Source: Leucobacter sp. CX169
GTDB lineage: Bacteria; Actinomycetota; Actinomycetes; Actinomycetales; Microbacteriaceae
DNA length: 64,000 nt
Reading direction: 5' to 3'
Assembly (NCBI RefSeq): GCF_017161405.1
Contig: NZ_CP071051.1
Coordinates: forward strand, 124,001 to 188,000
The notes below the pieces were generated by a model. The model saw nothing but the letters and a program-made list of their open reading frames with translations. It was not told the origin of the DNA and made no database searches. Both the position numbers and the translations under genes were made by a program. Positions 61,684 to 64,000 of the stretch are shown here, one piece after another (within the stretch, counting starts at the first letter, position 1; every line of letters begins with the position of its first letter).

Positions 61684-62460
61684 ATGGAACCCGCCCTCAT
61701 TATTGCGCTCGCGCTTGCGCTGCTCGTCGGCGTTTCGCTTGGGCTCCTTGGCGGGGGCGGTTCGATTCTTACGGTACCGATCCTCACCTATGTTCTCGGC
61801 ATGGAACCCCGCGAGGCCATTGCCGCATCGCTCTTCATCGTGGGTGTGACGAGCGCGGTGAGCGCGCTCAGCCACGCTCGCGCCCGGCGGGTGCGCTGGA
61901 GGATCGGCGCAACTTTCGGTGCTGCAGGCATGGTCGGAGCCTTCCTGGGAGGAATCCTCGGCGGTTTCATCCCGGGAGCGATACTCATGGTGCTCTTCGC
62001 GGCCATGATGGTCGCGACCGCGATCGCCATGATCCGCGGACGTAAGGGGCGCGACCGCACCGACTCCGCAGACACCGCAAGGCTCCCGATAATGCGTGTG
62101 CTGCTGGACGGCTTCCTCGTGGGCCTCGCGACCGGCCTCGTCGGCGCAGGAGGCGGGTTCCTGATCGTGCCCGCACTCAACCTTCTCGGTGGGCTCCCCA
62201 TGGCTGTTGCGATCGGCACCTCGCTGCTCGTCATCGTCATGAAGTCGGGGGCCGGTCTCGCCGGGTATCTATTCACCACTCGGCTCGATTGGCCTGTGGT
62301 TCTCGCATTCACCGCCACCGCAGTTGCAGGTTCCTTCGTCGGCGTGAGGCTCGCAGGGCGGATCCCGGAGCGTGCACTGCGCAAAGGGTTCGGGTTCTTC
62401 GTGCTCGCTATGGGTGCGTTCGTGCTCAGCCAGGAACTACCGGCTCTACTTTCAACCTGA
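61684..62460 (+). CDS. TauE/SafE family sulfite/sulfonate exporter
   Basis: This 258-residue membrane protein has about eight segments in two repeats, with GLLGGGGSILTVPIL in the first and GLVGAGGGFLIVPALNLL in the second, the family hallmark. In cst-type operons such permeases are thought to export sulfite or thiosulfate made by the persulfide dioxygenase. It is 36 bp after that gene. Confidence 0.92.
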   Translation: MEPALIIALALALLVGVSLGLLGGGGSILTVPILTYVLGMEPREAIAASLFIVGVTSAVSALSHARARRVRWRIGATFGAAGMVGAFLGGILGGFIPGAILMVLFAAMMVATAIAMIRGRKGRDRTDSADTARLPIMRVLLDGFLVGLATGLVGAGGGFLIVPALNLLGGLPMAVAIGTSLLVIVMKSGAGLAGYLFTTRLDWPVVLAFTATAVAGSFVGVRLAGRIPERALRKGFGFFVLAMGAFVLSQELPALLST

Positions 62461-62490
62461 CCTACTCATCGAGAAGAAATGGAAAAGCAC

Positions 62491-62802
62491 ATGAGCGTTT
62501 TCTTCGATGTACGCACACCTGAAGAATGGGCTAATGGCCACCTCGAGGGCGCGCACCCTCTTGACTTCAATAGCGGCGACGTCGCGGCCGCGATCCCCTC
62601 CCTCGACCCTTGCGGCGAGTACCTGGTCTACTGCAGATCCGGCAACCGCTCCGGTCAGGCGATGACGCTCATGCAGCAAGCCGGTATCGACAATGTCACG
62701 AACCTCGGCTCACTCGAGGAAGCCGCCGAAATTACCGGCCTGAAGGTTGTCACCGATAGCGTTCACCTTCAGAACCGTGCAGATGAGACGACTGGCTCAT
62801 GA
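62491..62802 (+). CDS. Single-domain rhodanese
   Basis: This 103-residue rhodanese has FFDVRTPEEWANGHLEGA and active loop VYCRSGNRSGQA with the catalytic Cys. It would transfer sulfane sulfur. The ATG at 62491 gives the usual family start with GGAAAAG upstream; an ATG at 62479 would add four residues. It is the last gene of the persulfide locus. Confidence 0.9.
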   Translation: MSVFFDVRTPEEWANGHLEGAHPLDFNSGDVAAAIPSLDPCGEYLVYCRSGNRSGQAMTLMQQAGIDNVTNLGSLEEAAEITGLKVVTDSVHLQNRADETTGS

Positions 62803-63231
62803 GTAATGGTTTGGGGCGCATCGGTACCTTGTCCTTCACGTATTTCTCAGTCGTCGACAAGTTCCGCGTGCTCCATCGAACCTTCGGTCTCGTCCGCATA
62901 CCGGCCGTGACCAAGACACATCACACCATCAAATGACCAACGCCAAAATCACGAGCAAGCTCCCACGTCGTCCCCAGACTCATCAGCCACAAGCATCTCC
63001 TGCAGCACTTCCGGGATAACTGGGGTTCCCGCCGCCCCAGTCGAACCGCCAGGGACGAGATTGTTCCAAGGTCCTGCCTGGTAGCTCCGCGCCTCAATGT
63101 CGGACCCTCTAGCTAGCATGAGAGGCAAGGCACCGGTTCTGCTCAGGCGGATCGTAGCTGCCACACACCACGACTGAACGTGACCTCGGCATTTTCCGAC
63201 ACGTAGCCCGACGCCGGAGAACGGAACTGAG
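62803..63231. other. 429-bp gene-free region between persulfide locus and CBASS genes
   Basis: No intact gene is recognised. Short stretches look like decayed coding sequence: on the plus strand a frame at about 62816-62936, and on the minus strand a frame ending near 62949, with no clear family. The promoter of the SLATT gene should lie near its right end. I see no tRNA 3'-end duplicate here, so it is not the other attachment site. Confidence 0.4.
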
Positions 63232-63828
63232 ATGACCGACCCTGAGACAACGCCCACGAACGAAAATCGCACACTCCTGATTGCGCAAATGCGTGAGGCA
63301 TATGGTCGCGCCGCGTACACCCACAAGACGCACGAGAAACAAGCCGACCTTTGCTTTCAAAGCCATCGCCGCCAGAAGCGTCTTCTGATCGCTCTCACCG
63401 TGATCAGTTCCGGTGCTTTCCTGAGTTCGCTGCTTGGAATCATTGCTGATAAGTCGTGGGCGGCGCTGATCACGTCGTTCATCGCGCTGTGCGTCACGGC
63501 AATCAATCTCGGCACGAAGACCTTCAAGTATGGTGAAGAAACTCAGAAGCACCGGGACACTGCTGCCCGGGTCTGGAATCTTCGCGAGTCGTATCAGTCC
63601 CTGATCGTCGATTTGTTGTCAGAAGCCCTCACCTTGGACGCGGGCCGTTCCGAGCGCGATCGCCTGCAGAAGGCAGCACTCGAGATCTATGGTGACGCAC
63701 CCAGAACAACCTTTAAGGCGTACACCAAAGCGCAAGACGCCCTCAAGAACCGTGAGGATCTCACCTTTTCTGAGCAGGAACTCGACTTGCTCCTGCCTGC
63801 TGCGCTGCGAACTAGAAAGGAGGGCTAA
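63232..63828 (+). CDS. SLATT-domain two-TM effector (CBASS/SMODS-SLATT)
   Basis: This 198-residue SLATT protein has a basic N-terminal helix (HRRQKR), two membrane segments (about residues 52-70 and 76-96) and a long charged C-terminal helical region (TFKYGEETQKHRDTAARVWNLR). SLATT proteins are predicted pore-forming effectors triggered by cyclic nucleotides made by the neighbouring CD-NTase, causing abortive infection. The CD-NTase gene follows after 3 bp, so the two form an operon. Confidence 0.85.
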   Translation: MTDPETTPTNENRTLLIAQMREAYGRAAYTHKTHEKQADLCFQSHRRQKRLLIALTVISSGAFLSSLLGIIADKSWAALITSFIALCVTAINLGTKTFKYGEETQKHRDTAARVWNLRESYQSLIVDLLSEALTLDAGRSERDRLQKAALEIYGDAPRTTFKAYTKAQDALKNREDLTFSEQELDLLLPAALRTRKEG

Positions 63829-63831
63829 CCC

Positions 63832-64000
63832 ATGCAGGTCAGTGACATTTTCGACGGATTCCTCACTAATCTCAAGGTCGACAATCGGGAGGCGATCGCA
63901 ACTCGGCGCGACGAAATCGCGAAAGCCCTTAACAAAGAGTTCCGTTCCCTTGACGGCTCCACCAACAACCAGATGATGGTCGGCTCTTACGGGCGGGGAA
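63832..64000 (+). CDS. CD-NTase (SMODS nucleotidyltransferase), 5' part
   Basis: Only the first 56 residues are in the window. They match the N-terminus of SMODS/CD-NTase enzymes: SDIFDGFLTNLKVDN, RRDEIAKALNKEFR, and the nucleotidyltransferase loop GSYGRG at residues 51-56, with the metal-binding acids still to come beyond the edge. It should make a cyclic oligonucleotide in response to phage. AAAGGAGGG precedes the ATG. Confidence 0.85.
   Translation, partial: MQVSDIFDGFLTNLKVDNREAIATRRDEIAKALNKEFRSLDGSTNNQMMVGSYGRG

Noticed and set aside
62949-63326. 125-residue minus-strand frame before and overlapping the SLATT gene
   Set aside because: It overlaps the start of the SLATT gene on the other strand and shows no family motif; at most its end is a decayed fragment.
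51283-64000. Search for a second copy of the tRNA-Arg 3' end as the other attachment site
   Set aside because: No copy of the T-arm/acceptor sequence was found by eye; the right border must be beyond the window or lost.
1-64000. CRISPR arrays and rRNA genes
   Set aside because: No regularly spaced direct repeats of CRISPR size and no rRNA sequence were seen.

Overview
The window is high-GC DNA from an actinobacterium. GTG and TTG starts, 4-bp ATGA/GTGA gene overlaps, an LAxTG-type sortase signal and the gene families present suggest the family Microbacteriaceae, possibly near Leucobacter. The family and genus are inference; no rRNA or marker set is in the window.

Positions 1-5293 hold the end of a cell-wall-anchored protein, a small membrane-anchored protein, an M13 metallopeptidase, a divergent flavodoxin-fold reductase/TetR pair with a palindromic operator, and tRNA uridine hydroxylase TrhO. 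Positions 5472-20329 form a catabolic and transport block. It contains hyuA/hyuB (hydantoinase/oxoprolinase), a NodB-fold deacetylase resembling cyclic-imide hydrolases, three SDR proteins (one without its catalytic residues), a complete branched-chain-amino-acid-type ABC transporter (binding protein, two ATPases, two permeases), and a GntR/FCD regulator. Directly upstream of the transporter is an unusual regulator: a LuxR-type DNA-binding domain fused to a copy of the transporter's own substrate-binding protein. The likely substrates are hydantoins, cyclic imides or related amides.

Positions 20460-51133 are mostly ordinary chromosome: a PEBP protein, a 2,4-dienoyl-CoA reductase-like enzyme, a siderophore-interacting protein, a TrpXYZ-like ABC transporter, a VanY peptidase, a CapA-like protein, an amidohydrolase, an MFS transporter, a DUF2207-like membrane protein, an SSS symporter with a tiny partner, a lipoate ligase, a quinone reductase, a GDPD, an aldo/keto reductase, a glycerate kinase and a TrmH-type methyltransferase. 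Two genes stand out. One is a 1244-residue PutA-like protein in which both active sites appear to be lost. The other is a fusion of an alpha/beta hydrolase with a D-2-hydroxyacid dehydrogenase. Short palindromes with core GGCAGGATCCTGCC and 3'-end hairpins with TTGCGCAA cores recur in this part.

From the tRNA-Arg(ACG) gene at 51209 to the window end the content is accessory and looks like an island integrated at the tRNA. It carries the C-terminal remnant of a large serine recombinase, an IS3-family element with no visible target duplication, a DprA-like gene paired with a candidate ADP-ribosyltransferase, and an OsmC gene. Next come a small oxidoreductase operon under a CGNR-type regulator and a persulfide-stress locus: a CstR-like repressor, thioredoxin, a CstB-like persulfide dioxygenase-rhodanese, a TauE/SafE exporter and a rhodanese. 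The CstR-type operator also lies upstream of osmC, 3.5 kb away, suggesting one regulon. At the right edge a SLATT membrane effector precedes the start of a CD-NTase, marking a CBASS-type (SMODS-SLATT) anti-phage system cut by the window end.
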